Below, piece after piece: positions 25,823 to 38,681 of a stretch of 64,000 bases of DNA. This DNA comes from Nyssa sinensis (lineage: Eukaryota > Streptophyta > Magnoliopsida > Cornales > Nyssaceae): NCBI GenBank assembly GCA_008638375.1, contig CM018052.1, positions 33,992,226-34,056,225 of the forward strand, in the 5' to 3' direction. The translations under genes were made by a program, and so were the position numbers. Every line of letters begins with the position of its first letter. The stretch's first letter is position 1. The notes below the pieces were generated by a model that was not told the origin of the DNA, did not search any database, and saw only the letters and a list, made by a program, of their open reading frames with translations.

Positions 25823-28800
25823 TTAATTATTATCAAAAGAAAGGGAAAAAAAAAAAAATATGGCAGTTAATTGCTTGGCTGCAATCCATGCAAGTCCCCC
25901 AATCAATCCATTGAACCAATGCCCCAAGCCTTTCTATAGCATTGAAGCAACAAATAATAACATATAAATAAAACTAATGGTCAAGGAAAACTAATTGGCA
26001 TGCTTACCACTTTGTCCAGATGTAGCTGCAGGAAGGGCAGGAATTTTGACAGCTGCAGTTCCCAAACAGATATAAATCAGTAAGGACATTAAATAAAACT
26101 GGAAGAGACCAAAAAAGAATTAGGATGACCACATATAATGAATAAAAGTAATGTGTTTACATACTTTTATTGCATGACGAAGCTGGTAATTGAGAACCAG
26201 AGGGCCAAGGAGCGGGAATGTTATCGTTCAAATCACAAACGAAGCTGACCCCCGAAGAATTATCAAATGTTGCATCTGAAGGCAAGCTAGGCAAAAGGCA
26301 ACCAGACTCTATTCCAGAAACAAATGGAGGCAAGTACAAGCTATCAAATATGGCAAGACATGCAAAAGATAAAGGAGGAATACTTTTTTTTTTTATAAGT
26401 AACACTGATCAAATTTTTAACAGCTCACTAACACTAATCAAGTTTATAAACAAAAGACACTAAACCAAAAATTCCATCTCCCCCGCCCAAACCTTTTTCT
26501 CTATTACTACTCATTTGGTTTTTCACTTAAAAGAAGCAGAGGAAATAATGAGAAAAGAAGATACCATTCTGTTAGTTCTTTAATTAAGGAAGAGTGGAGA
26601 TGAAGGGAAGGATGGGGCTCACCAAATCTCTTTTGCAAAAGACTTCTAAATTGTGCCGAAATGTTGCCCTTTTCTCCAAATCAACTCAAATAGATTCACC
26701 TTTGAGATAACATTTTCACTCAGCCCAGATCAATTTGTTTCCTCCTCAAACCAATCCACTTCCTTCTCTCTCCACTTTAGACAAAACAAGTGACAACTGG
26801 GTGATTTCAAATAATTGCTTCTCTTTTCCCTCACCAAATTTCCATTTAAAAAGAAATAGATGAGAAAAGGACATCCAATACATTGAATTATGCACATCAA
26901 GGGTAGTCTATGGTCTGTGTTAGGAATAAATTTGCTACATCTCTAGCACTGATATCAGCTCCAGGAAATTAAACATGGTTCCAGAATACAAAAGTAGGAC
27001 AAAGAGAAACAAAATTCTAAATACTCAATTTACCTTGAGCTCCAACTGGTGTGTATCAAATTGTAGATTCCCATATCAAATCAAAACAGCAAAATAAAAA
27101 ATAAATCATGTATTAGTATCAGCTTTGACTTGACTTGTAGAAAGGCTTTTTGTAAGGGGCACTATGAAACAAAACAAACCTTGGAGAGAAAAATCCTTGA
27201 GGCTAATACGACAGAGTTTATAAACATTTTTGGTAACGTTTACTTTCTGTAGTTTCATTCCAAGTGATGCAGCACAATCCAGAGCTTGCAAGTTGGTTAT
27301 GAAGCTCTGCTTCTGCAAGTGAGACACATAGCTATCCATTGCATTACAACATGCTGTCTGGTTGCTTATCCCATCACCACAGCCCTTGGTGACATGGCTC
27401 ATGTTGGGGAAAAGAAGAGGGCAAACTGAAACACATATGAAAAGAGATTAGGAAGTTAAAAACAAAAAGGAGAAAATGAATGACGCCAGCTGAATGGGAT
27501 TGGCACTTTTGCGTGAAATCAAGGGTACAGAAATAAAGCAAACATAAACATCACACCAAAGCAAATAATAAAAAAATTGATATCCTTCTCAGAAGGTTCA
27601 TTAAGTATCAATAAATAGATCAGGTGGACTCTACCAATGCCATTGTTAAATATGTAGAGCTCATGCATAGAGGTGATGAACAACAGAAGACAGATACACA
27701 CATGCATATCCCTGACATAAATGTAGGCAAAATCAAGCTATCATGAATACTTGCTAAGTATTCTTCTGCAAGTTATTACATTCTTTTTTAACCATCCTCC
27801 ACCCCCTGGAAAAAAAGAGGAAAAGATCTGCACTCGCAAGTTTCGGTTGCTTTTGCTATATGATATATTTTATTCTAGGAAATTTCACTAACAAATCCTT
27901 GAAGAATGATTGAGGATCCTTCAAATACCAACAGCAAAGGGTCTCATCATTCACAGAACTTGAACAAATCCAAATTACCAATCTAGTCTCAATTACAACA
28001 GACTAATCTAGAAGTTATCTTACTCCCAGCTCACCTTTGTTGACATTGCAATTAGATAGTCCTCTAAGAACTTCCTTTGCATGAGAAGGATCGAGTTTAC
28101 TTGCCAGCCACCGAAGTACAATACTTTTACAATCATTAACCCTAGATGAGTGGTCCGACAATGCATGGGATCCGTCAATGCTCAAAAGATCATAGGCTTT
28201 TAATGCAAGATTTGTAGCAGCTTCTGATATAGAATTCTGACAAATTTGTTTACAACATTCATTCACAGGATCAATCTTTTCACAGGCAACAAGAAGCTTA
28301 GAAGTATCCACAGTGCTCTCAAACTCGTTAATATATTTAACTGGGCAAGAACCTTCAGTGAGGTTAGATGGACGGATTGAGCATATCTGCTGTAGATTAT
28401 CACTGGCACCCTGACCCACCAGAATTTGCTCAAAATCTGAGAGGCAATGCTTTGCAAGGGTCCCATTTAGAGCAAGAATATTGGTGTCTTTACTGGATTG
28501 ACCAATGAGAATGACTAGAGTGGCTTCTAACTGTGGGCAACATATTACATTAGCTAGAAATGGTGCAAACACAGACAAACAATCAATTGAAGTCATCCTC
28601 ATTATGCTTTCAACAGCATCAAAGTTTAACATACAGAGTCCTGCAAGGAAGGTAAAAAAAAAAGGAAAGCAATCAAGGTTAAATATGATTTCACTTCTCA
28701 GCCAAATGGCTCTAAGAAGTTGAAGTGATAAGATATGTGAAACAAACCTGACAATTTTGGGACAGTGTTATTTGTAAAGGGTGTCAACGGTGAGGGTGCA

Positions 28801-29102
28801 AGAAGAGGCACAAGAGGCTGAGGAGCTGCACTTGGGGACATCTCAGGCAAAAGGGCATTTTCCCTTTTGCCCATTATCAAAGAACTTTTCATATAATTAA
28901 ACGGGCTGCAACAGGATTCATGGAGACCTGCAAGGAGAATAGATCAGTAAGACATGATCACTATCAAGATTACTGCATCTATTATCAAGTAAGGAAACCA
29001 AGAAAAAAATGATGTATAGGTTCCATATATGTATTACACAAAAACGTTAAGAAGTGTATGCTTAAAGCCTGCCACATGCAATGCATACAAAAAGATATCC
29101 TC

Positions 29103-29143
<41 letters not shown>

Positions 29144-32100
29144 CAAAGAGAGAGAGAGAGAGAATGAGTTCTGTATACAGTAGTATGTTACTGAACGCCA
29201 AAACTATTTAAGCTAGGGAAACATATATTCCACTCAAAGGAAAGTATTGCACATCGATTAAGAAACTTTAAACTGGTCACTTTTTTATTGCACATCGATT
29301 AAGAAACTTTAAACTGGTCACTTTTTTTGGGGGGTCATCTGAGTTTTAACCTGTAGACCATTTTTGCACCAATGCAAAGGGTGGGAAACGGAAGGCATTG
29401 TTGAGGCAATTTTTCTAAAATCTGAGAAATCAATCCTAGAATTTGATGGTTTTCTAGGTAAGTTCAATTCCCAAAACCACCTATAATGAACGTTGTTTAT
29501 AAAACTGAATGCTATATGTGGGGTCATTGAGTTTGACACTGATCATAGCAAAGGAGTCAAATCTGCAACAACAAAATAATAATAAAGGGTAGAGTAATTA
29601 GAATAATTAGCACTCGGGGTAGTTTAGTCTTTTTGTTCTTTTGTTTAACCCTTCCATAAAAGGTGGTTTTATTCTTATGTATAATTAGTTTTTCAGTAAA
29701 GCAAACAATGGCTCCAAATGTTTAAATTGCTTGAGAATGTACCAACAATGTATATCAACTATCAAGCTCTCAACACTCCCCCCCCCCCCAACGTGTGACC
29801 CTGGGCTCGCACATAGAGTGACAAAGAAACCACGGACAAATGTGAAGTAGAACAAAGTGCAAATGTAAACAAGGAATAAATGAAAACATAAACTCAAGAC
29901 CTCTCGTAATGAATGTTCTGACATTATGATAAATTTGAGTAATAAATCAAGAAAAAGAAGCGAGAAGAGAATTCTTATTACTGCAAATCTGCCTCAGAAA
30001 AACTAATTATACATAAGAATATAGAAGGTTTACCAATATTACCTGAAACGCGGATCGTTATGGTACATGGAACGGGAAAAGGAATATCATGTGTTATAGA
30101 ATGTGGTATGTCAGGGCCATGGAATAAAATTTCGCAATATTTCACGATATCAATTGATATATCGCAATTTTTGTAATTGGACGATATTTGAATGCGAAAA
30201 AAATTCATAAAATATTGCAATACATCGCACAATATCTTATAATATCACAAAGAAAATTTTTCAATTTTTAAATTTGAAAATTCTCATAATATCACTTCCA
30301 TATCGCGATATATTGCAAAATATCACATTATATCGCGTATATCGCACTTTTAACTCTAATATAATTGGAACTTAATGTTTTACATTATTAATATAAAAGA
30401 CTATGTATATTTAAATTTTATTTGATATGTATACATATTTGACCCTTATTTATGTTAATGTAATTAAATTTTATATAAATTATAATGATTAGTGTTCTTT
30501 ATATTCTCGTCAGCGTGTACTTATTCTTTGATTTCATACCATATACTTATCAAATATATGTTTATTTACAATATATTGACTTAGAATGATACATTAGCAT
30601 GTCAATTAATAATTCAAAAAATTTCATTCAAAATTTTCATGATTTAATATAAATATCCATCATTTAAAAAAAAAAAAAATTGCAATATCGATATGTAATT
30701 GTGATATATCCATTGATATATCTGTATTTTTGAACATGCGATATATCCTTTTTATCCATGTCTTATTCCTTAGTTAAGGGTAGGTTTTTTCGTATCGCTT
30801 TGTTAGAACCAATTTGGAACTTGATTTTATTTATAATAATATTTATATACACACAAACACAAAGCTAAAAAATTCCAACGAATCCAAGTAATGTAGGATA
30901 GAAATGGTACCCTAAAAATATGAATATATGTTTTAGAATTATTGTATGATTCTTTAGTTTTTTAAATTTGAATCTATCTTAAATTGGTGGTTTTAGATAA
31001 AATATCTATTATCTTTATTGTTTTCTATTCAAAATAGGATTCTTTAATCTATTAGGATTATGAAAAGGATAAGAGTTGTGATTTTTTAGTCAAAATAGTA
31101 GTATTCTAGCTTTATAAATATGATGCAAGAAACTTCTATTCTACAGTTTTTATCAATAATAATATAATTTCGAATTTTAGAGAATTTATTCTCTTTTTTA
31201 GTTGATTGCTTTGTTGGGTTGATTGTTACACGTTGTGGATATTGACATTGGTCGCATCCATCCTTTCACGTTTCTGTTTTGCGTCACCAAATTATTATAA
31301 AATAAAAATCCCAACGATGTATGTGTGCATTTTCTTGTTTGAGTTTATCTCAAATTGATGATTTTAGATAAAAATATCTATTATATTTATTATTTTCTAT
31401 TCAAAATAGGATTCTTTATTCTGTTAGAATTATGATAAGGATAGGAGTTGTAAATTTATAGTCAAAATAGTAGTATTTTAGTTTTATAAATATGATGAAG
31501 GAGACTTCTATTATGCAGTGTTTATCAATAATAATATAATTTTGAATTTTAAAAAATTTATTCTTTTTTTGAGTTGATTGCTTCCCATTGGGTTGATTGT
31601 TCCCTGTTGTGGATATTAACGTTGGTCATATCCATTCTTTCATGTTTCTATTCTGCGTCACCAAGCCATTATAAAATAAAATTTTCAACGATGTATGTGT
31701 ACATTTTCTTGTTTATTATATGATTTTTTTGGGACTCATATATTTTAGATTAGAACGCTAAATCTTGCGTTCCAAATCACTAATGATTCACTTTTTAGAT
31801 CGTGTGATCCAATTTACAATTTGTTAGGAGGAGTGAATTGCGGTACCTATGGATTAAACAAAAGAACAAAAAGATTAAACTAACCTTAATGCTAATAATT
31901 CTAATTACTCTGACAATAATAATAATAATGACGACCTCTCCTTTACAAAAAGATTTGAATTGAGGGAGTTGGAAGAAATAGAAAGGAAAGAAAAACGAAG
32001 GAAAGTTAATATAATGTTTGTTTTAAACGTGAGAATGAAAAGGATTGGGCAAACGCCCCCCATTTTGCTTTCCTCTAAAAATGGAGGAAATGGAGGAAAG

Positions 32101-33421
32101 AATAAGGGAGTTAGTAATAACCCACTTTGTCCTTATTGTCTATAACAAATTAATTCTAGTTATATGATCTCTGATCACATAATAATACATTTATTCCTTT
32201 CTTTAAGAAGATGAAAGGATTAGCACTATCCTCTCTTTTCGTTCCCTAATTATCCAAACAAGATGAAGGATTAACACTGTCCTTTATTTTCTCTTCCTCT
32301 TCCAACTACTATTATTTGTCCCTTTCCATTCCCTCCTATTTATCCAAATGCAGTAAGTGTCATGATTATTCAGGTTGAACATAAAGAAAGAATTAGGGGA
32401 AGAACCAAAAGTATGTGGTTGAGACTGGGAAAAATACATGCTAACATATGGATTAACAAAAAGGATAGCTCAAAACAGAGCAGACTGACCCCAAAAAAAT
32501 AAAAATAAAATAATAAATTAACCAAACCCAAATAGTTGAAACAAAGGTTTTGTTGAATTGACTCGCACTGAAAGGAAGACTAAAACCAAGACCGTGCTTC
32601 AATCAGCATCAATATTTTCATTCAGTCCCAGCACCATTTCAGTCAATTCTATTTTAATCTGACAGTGTTGTTTACACAATTTGGTTTCAGATTCTCAGCA
32701 GCAATGATTAAACGATGCAATTTGTTTTCAGACTATCAGCAGAAATGGTCTGTCACAACAATGGCATCTAGTGAAATCACAATTCCACCAACAAAGAAAG
32801 AAATTCTTCAATTCTTGCCTGATGTATGTGATGGTTAGTTATGAACACAGTACGCACTCAAACTTTTGAAATAGTACAAAAATAAAAATTAAATAAAATA
32901 GATTATCTCCTAGACCTTAAACTCAAAACCCTAACGTTGGCCTAACCTCGCAACAATGCCTCGTCATCCTAAATATACAATGCCAAGCTAAAAGACCTTC
33001 AATAAGCAAGCAAATAATGCATCCTGATATGGGAAGTAGTCAGAAAGTGTCAATGATGCAAAACAGAATAAGTTCAACAAATTACACAGCCAATCAAGTG
33101 AACTCAACAAATACAAACCAAAACCAGAGGTAACCCAACTCAAATCAAAGCCTGACCACAATAATCCGAATCGTTAAGTTCAACGAAACCCATTTCCCCA
33201 CACTCCCAATACATTACGAAATCAATCAAACCCAGTTGATATTCTTGAAAAATAAAGCAATTTCAAGTTAACCAGTTGAAAACCCACAGATCGTACAATA
33301 AACAAGAAAACTCATTAAGGAATCAAGACAGATAAGTCATGACTCGTGAATACTCACAGAGAAACAGCAAAAACACAATGAGAAGATTGAGATGGAGACT
33401 TCGGGCCACCTCTTCCCTCAT
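25823..33421 (-). CDS. SPARK-type GPI-anchored protein, At1g61900 family, seven exons, 463 aa
   Basis: Cell-surface protein of unknown function. Exons in reading order: 33421-33358, 28927-28748, 28640-28035, 27425-27180, 26308-26165, 26052-26008, 25929-25823. The 1392 bases are in phase with GT-AG junctions and end in TAA. Residues 1-26 form a signal peptide (NLLIVFLLFLCLHESCC). A Pro-rich linker follows (APQPLVPLLAPSPLTPFTNN), then a Cys-rich domain with ANVICCPQLEATLVILIGQS, KHCLSDFEQILVGQGAS, ACEKIDPVNECCKQICQN and NQTACCNAMDSYVSHLQKQS. Several N-glycosylation sequons (NNT, NGT, NLT, NVT) are visible. The segment CDLNDNIPAPWP and then VKIPALPAA precede a hydrophobic tail suited to GPI-anchor transfer. 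The order agrees with the Arabidopsis protein At1g61900. The last exon is the least certain: its acceptor was chosen to give a hydrophobic tail, and it crosses a T13 run. Exon 5 could also start a few codons differently. Confidence 0.9.
29104..29162. repeat. Compound (GT)n(AT)n(GA)n microsatellite
   Basis: A TG repeat of about 24 bases, a TA repeat of about 16 bases, a short break, then a GA repeat. It lies in intron 1 of the GPI-anchored protein gene. Confidence 0.9.
29247..29328. repeat. Perfect 41-bp tandem duplication
   Basis: The unit starting ATTGCACATCGATTAAGAAA and ending CACTTTTTT occurs twice in a row (29247-29287 and 29288-29328). The near-identity suggests a recent slippage or duplication event. 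Confidence 0.9.
29591..29651 (+). repeat. 61-bp inverted repeat, left arm; copia-LTR-like
   Basis: The sequence AGAGTAATTAGAATAATTAG through TTTGTTTAACCC pairs in inverted orientation with 31851-31911. Its middle (GGGGTAGTTTAGTC) resembles the start of the copia LTRs at 20289 and 24633, so it may be an LTR edge of a related family. Confidence 0.65.
29700..29935 (-). mobile_element. TRIM-like fragment, minus strand
   Basis: Read on the minus strand the order is: a degraded primer site near 29930, CATTACGAGAGGTCTTGAG, about 130 bases of internal sequence, a G10 polypurine run (29778-29787), then AGTGTTGAGAG and CATTGTTGGTACATTCTC as the start of the 3' LTR. These blocks match the element at 20054-24892, so this is a second copy in the opposite orientation. 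Confidence 0.6.
30969..31710 (+). mobile_element. Two tandem gypsy-type LTR-like units, period about 373 bp
   Basis: Each unit has, in order, TTCAAAATAGGATTCTTTA, a TTTATAAATATGATG TATA-like box, TTTATCAATAATAATATAAT, GTTGATTG, and GCGTCACCA near the end. Marker pairs 31031/31403 and 31281/31655 give the period. The same order occurs in the LTR at 18848-19146. No coding sequence lies between the units. Tandem LTRs can arise by unequal recombination between elements. Confidence 0.6.
31851..31911 (-). repeat. 61-bp inverted repeat, right arm
   Basis: The reverse complement matches 29591-29651 at roughly 87 percent by eye, sharing TAATCTTTTTGTTCTTTTGT almost exactly. The arms bracket the TRIM-like fragment and the tandem LTR units. 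Confidence 0.65.
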
Positions 33422-33766
33422 GCCTGCTTTCCCGCTCACACTTCCCAAGGAGACAGACACAGCCAAAGAAAATTGATCAAAAGGTGCAAGAACAGAAAAT
33501 AATAAGGATTCTTTAAGAAGTATTAGACTTAAAACTCAGAGAAATGGTGGGGATATGAGAAGAAAGAACACAGAGACAGAGAGAGTTGGGACGCCATGAA
33601 TGAGCGGCTGTGTGGGTAGGGACAAGAGCAGTAATCAGCAATAGCTGTCCGCGACCCCACAGAGAAGAGAAATTTAAGTCTGAAACTCAGTATAACACCA
33701 CTGATGCATTAAAGTCCACCAATCGCCTTTCCACACATTGTACCCGGTCGTTACTCACACGAGTGG

Positions 33767-33852
33767 CACGTGAGAACAGGATATCACATCCCGTGTCTGT
33801 GTGGCTGTGGGTTGTCACGTGCGAATGTCTTAAACGTGAAAAGGGACACGTG
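33767..33852. promoter_or_regulatory. Triple CACGTG (G-box/ABRE) cluster upstream of the GPI-anchored protein gene
   Basis: Palindromic CACGTG occurs at 33767-33772, 33816-33821 and 33847-33852, that is 346-431 bp upstream of the start codon at 33421. The third lies in ACACGTGTC, a strong ABRE form. Clustered ACGT-core boxes bind bZIP and bHLH factors and commonly act in ABA, light or stress responses; which of these applies here is inference. Confidence 0.6.
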
Positions 33853-33899
33853 TCTGCTTCTATTTGTAATCGTGGTTTTGATAGTCTATGACAGATAAA

Positions 33900-36142
33900 A
33901 AAATCGAATTAGATATTAAATATTTTATTATAGTATTTGAAATATATTCAGATAAAAAATTTAGATAGTGTTATGTTTTAATTTTATATTTAGATTCGTA
34001 TAATTATTAATAAAAATAATAAAATTTAATAGAATATTAAGTTTTTATTCTCAATAATATTTTTTTAAAAATCTTATAAAAAGTTTTTAAAAATTATTTT
34101 TAAAAAAATATATGTTTACAAATTTAAATAAATAAATAAATAAGAACAATAAAGAGATACAGATAAATAAGAGAAGGTTCAACAAATTTAATGATTTATA
34201 TTAATCTAAAATTCTACACATTTAAAATTTATTTAATAATCTAAAAGTATCATCAATAATGATGATAATATCTTATGGAAATATATATATATATATATAT
34301 ATATAGATAAGTGGCATCAGGTGATTGTTGAAAGCAATCTTCTCATTTCTCTATTTTTTTTCTTGCCATTTGATAATAAATGATGATTTTTTTTTCTTCT
34401 TCCATTGAGCATGGGACGAAAATAATTTCACTAGAGTAGTGAAATTATTTTTATTATACACTGGTGTGATATAATTATAACTAATTTTATCATAAATAAA
34501 TATTTAAATATAAAATAAAATATTATTTATTGTATCCTACCCTCTTATCCCGTTAAATGAAAATAAAAAGATAGCATATTTTTTTATAATCAGAGAAATG
34601 GTAACTGAACATGTAAGCGAAATGGCATGACCTGATTTTGTTAGTTTGAAACTCGGTGAAAATCAGTTTATATGTATGTATAATTTATTTTATTTGGAGT
34701 GTGACTAAATAATAAAGATGTTAAGAATAAAATTCAAACGTCTTAAATTCAAATCTCTTTTATATCAATCATTAATAACTAAAATTTAAAAGACTTAATT
34801 ATCACGACATAAATTAAACTAGAATACCTCCTAAGAGATGATTAGAAAAAATGTACAATTTATTGTACACTATTATTCAGATAAAACACAAAGTTCTGAT
34901 CCATATTCAACGATCCTTGGGTTGGCTCGAACTGAATTATAACTGAGCCGAGGTCCAGACCCAAATTTCGGATATTGGATTTTTATTTGGGCTATCTTTC
35001 GTTAAACTGCAGCCCCCACTTTTCATTGCAACCAACAATGGGAAACATTGATGTGTTGTAGCAGAAGATCATTGGTTCAGTTCTAAATATCCACTTTCCT
35101 GAGTTTCCTCCATGTCTATGTACGTAGAGCTCACTTTTTAAGTCCTATTTAGAGTTCACTTTCTTTAATAATTAATAAAATTTTAAAAAGTCAACTAAAT
35201 TTGACGGTGGATTATTAATAATTTTATTATTTAATAATTAATATTTTTTAAAAGCCTTTTTTTATCATATTAATTATTAGAAAGATAAAATAGTTATATA
35301 TTTACTTATATATATCTCATCTATGACGTATTTTAGTAAGTATATTTATTAATGTGATATAATTGAAATCAAAAGTATTATAAATGAGAAAAATTATGAC
35401 ATTAGAAAATATAACTTATTTACTTGAAATGGATATTAAGAGTTTTTTAATGCTATGAGTTTAGTATTATATATTTTTTTTTGAAAAACTAAAATATCGT
35501 TGAAAAGTTACATATAATATCTTATTTTTGTACCGAAATCATTTACATGTAAGAAACACTTATTGGTTAATGAAAATATGAAAAAAAAAAAAAAAAAAAA
35601 AAAACTTAATAATTAATAAATTTTAAATCTCTTATGTTTATTAATTATAAAATGATTAATTGTATACATTATTGAGATTTTTATTATTATTTTTTGTTGG
35701 TAAGTGAGCAAATACTATTAGAATTGTATGTATTATGTATGTGTGTGTGTATGCTTGTGTGTGTAGTGAGAGAGAGAGCATGTACATAAATGACTTATAA
35801 CAATCTTTAGATTTAGTAGAGATGATGTTGGAAGAAAGAAAGCATAAGGGCTCCCATTTACATACATGAAACTCGTTTTAAAAAAGTAATGTTAGTATAA
35901 GTTTTAGTGCATTTGAAATACGATGTTTTAATTATTGGGTGATCTCAAGATTGATTTTTTATTTATTCTAATTTCTTTATCTCTAATTCTTATGTCATCC
36001 AATAATTAAAATACATTATATATAATACGTTTAAAGTTATAATAACATTACTTGTTTCGAAATATGTTTAAAATTGGCTTATTTATCTCATTAACTAATG
36101 AACGAGCTTTTAACCTAATCGATTTTCACAGAAAGTAGCATT

Positions 36143-36176
<34 letters not shown>

Positions 36177-38125
36177 ATTTACCATAAACCATAAGTTTTA
36201 TGGACCATTTCCAATTACAGCACAGTAGAAGTGCACAGTAATCGATTTAGCACTAATGAAATATCACTAGACAGGCCAAGTAAGCTCAAGGGAAATAATG
36301 TTGTTTTTCAGGGCCAAACTTGGGCTGAAAAAGTTAGGTCCAATATCAAGTGGGTGGGGCCCAACATTTAGTATGATTATAACTTCACAGTGCTGGCCCG
36401 ACCAACAACAAGTTGTTTGTACGAAAACAGCGAGTTTAAATTCCTCACCGCCCAATTAAAAACTTATGAATATGAACTTTTTTATTTATTTTTATGATGA
36501 AGATGAGAGTGGGCCCGTCCAAATATCCTATGTCTATTCGTACATTGATGGATCGAAGAAATGAACCAGTGGCTCACGACACTCGTGAGCCCAAATGCTC
36601 ACTTTGTGTCCCTTTCCTGGAAAAGGTAAACCAGCCTAGAAGGTGTCGACCCTCATCCATCAAATTCAATACCCTCCCTTTTCTGTCTTGGCCACAGTCA
36701 ACTTGTGCCACTCTGGCCCATCTATCACCTTGCTTTAAAAGCAAGTTGATTTTTTTTAAAAGGGTAATGTTACATTGTTTAAAATTTTAACTAAAATGAC
36801 TACAGATGTTCAATTTAGTGGTACAAGTATTTATTCTTTATGTAATTATTTATACAAAAAAAAAAAATCTAAAAAGTATTACTTAAAAATGTAATAGTAT
36901 TTTGTGACTAAGGTCTCATCCGAGATGGTAAAATTTTCTCGTTCTTCAGAGATGACTCAAGTTTGAGATGCATGCACACGTGCATACCTAGATAAAATTT
37001 TTTTCTCTCTCATTGTTGTACTAAAAAAAGGAGGGGTAGATCACACTGACCAGTCCTGAGGTTTTTAAAAATTACAGTAACTTCTCTTGAGATTTTGAAA
37101 TTATATTGAATTCTTTTATTTTACCTGAAAAATTATAAATACTTTCTATAATTAGAGTTTTATTTCAAAATGACAAAATTGTTTCTTTCATTTTTTTTCT
37201 TCCATTTTTTCAATTTTGACCAATTTTTTTCATATTCAAATAAATATTGATTAACACTTTAAACTTATTTGTATATAATATGAAAATAAGTTATTTATTT
37301 TTATATAAAATAAAAATTATTTAAAACAAAGTTCTAAAAATTGATCAAAATTCAAAAAGAAATGTAAAAAGAAATATAAAATAGGCAATTTTGTCATTTA
37401 GGCAAAAAATTTAATTGAAAAAATATTTATAATTTGTTAAAAAAAATAAAGAGATCAATATAATTATTAGAATCCTTGTTATAAATAAGTGTAATTTGCT
37501 GTAAAAAAAATGTAATAACATTTTAGTGTTAAGAATCAGATGAAATGAGTGATGGATAGTTAATGAAAGTTTGTTACAATCATTTGGATACAATATTTTG
37601 AACTCAAATTTTAAAGCAATATAGCATTACTTTCCTAAAGTCTAATCTGTGTGGTCTGGAACAACTCCCCCCTCATTTGTCTATGTTTCCTTTATTCCGT
37701 ATTCACCCACTTCTTGAATTCAGCAAGACTTTATCTACTACTGGATTTGTTAACATTTTTTTTTGGAACTAATCTCTTTCTCAAAATTTTGTAATTTGTT
37801 ATTTTATTTTTCTATATATTGAAATTAAATCTCTTGTTAATGGCTCTAATTCACTACAACCAAATCAAAAGTAAAAATATAACAACTTATTTTCAATAAT
37901 TCAACATGTCCTCTTATTTATCACCCATTCCATGTAAACTATGCATTTTTTTTAAAGTACAACAATAGAATAGGAAGAAATTTTATCTAATTGTATGTGT
38001 ATGCGTTTAGTCTCAAATAAACGTGTGGGAAGACGGAGAGTAAATAAGTGGAAGTTTAATATATAAGTTGTAAAGTAACTTGATTTATGCTTAATTCATT
38101 AGCCCTTAAGTGAAATTATATATAT
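33900..38125. other. AT-rich intergenic spacer
   Basis: No gene is recognised. It includes AT microsatellites (about 34279-34305 and 36146-36160, the latter followed by GA repeats) and a run of more than 20 A at 35581-35604. A less AT-rich block at 36250-36750 has no family features. A perfect hairpin lies at 36571-36591. Confidence 0.5.
36571..36591. repeat. Perfect 9-bp inverted repeat with 3-base loop
   Basis: The left arm GGCTCACGA pairs exactly with the right arm TCGTGAGCC across CAC. It could be a dimeric factor site or chance. Confidence 0.5.
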
Positions 38126-38130
38126 ATATT

Positions 38131-38594
38131 TGATATACCATAAAGTGACAAACATATTTAAAGCATGACACGTGTTTGTATAAAGCTCTTCAGGATACAG
38201 ATCAAGAAAGATTATTTTATCTAGATCAACCAAGCACGGAGGGTTCAGAGGTATATGGTTTAAAACATAGCACCACATTCTATATCCTACTGATCTCAGA
38301 ATAAGAAAATAGAGTTCAATATGGTAACTACTATCTTCGGATATCTTCAAATTCTTACTTCTATGGCTCTTAATCCTACTCAACTTAGGATGTCTACGAC
38401 CTATAAATAAGGTCATAACGTATGCTTTTAATTTGTATTCAATTCATCTTTTAAATTACAATCTTTTTTTATTTACTGACTTTATCATCGGAGCAGCTAC
38501 CATCGGAGCCTTCCCAGTGACCCTCTAATATCAAGTTCTTAACAGGTAGCGAAAGGCGGGAGTTCATTTTGATAAAAAAAAAGAAGAAACATCA
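38131..38594 (+). repeat. Tat 5' LTR, 464 bp
   Basis: It runs from TGATATACCATAAAG to GAAACATCA. It contains a TATA box (CCTATAAATAAGG, about 38400). It is about 92 percent like the 3' LTR over the first 113 bases by eye. Confidence 0.85.
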
Positions 38595-38597
38595 GTT

Positions 38598-38615
38598 TAG
38601 CGCCGTCTGTGGGAA
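38598..38615 (+). other. Tat primer-binding site
   Basis: TAGCGCCGTCTGTGGGAA lies four bases after the 5' LTR. It differs by one base from the TGGCGCCGTCTGTGGGAA usual for Tat-type elements. Confidence 0.8.
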
Positions 38616-38681
38616 CAACAATCGTTTTTGCTAACTTTTCTTCAAAACAACAAATTTTTTGTCTTTTTCTTCCAAAAGATA

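Larger units (their letters stand above)
28928..33357 (-). other. Long first intron (4430 bp) of the GPI-anchored protein gene, repeat-rich
   Basis: The signal-peptide exon is separated from the rest of the gene by this intron. It contains a compound microsatellite, a tandem duplication, a TRIM-like piece, a pair of 61-bp inverted repeats and two tandem gypsy-type LTR units. All other introns of the gene are shorter than 900 bp, so repeat insertion explains the length. Confidence 0.85.

Noticed and set aside
33610..33891. Plus-strand 93-codon frame
   Set aside because: It covers the promoter of the GPI-anchored protein gene with its G-box cluster. There is no recognisable domain.
36494..36790. 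Plus-strand 98-codon frame in a less AT-rich block
   Set aside because: No domain, no splice context and no conserved motif. Most likely chance, though a decayed gene cannot be excluded.
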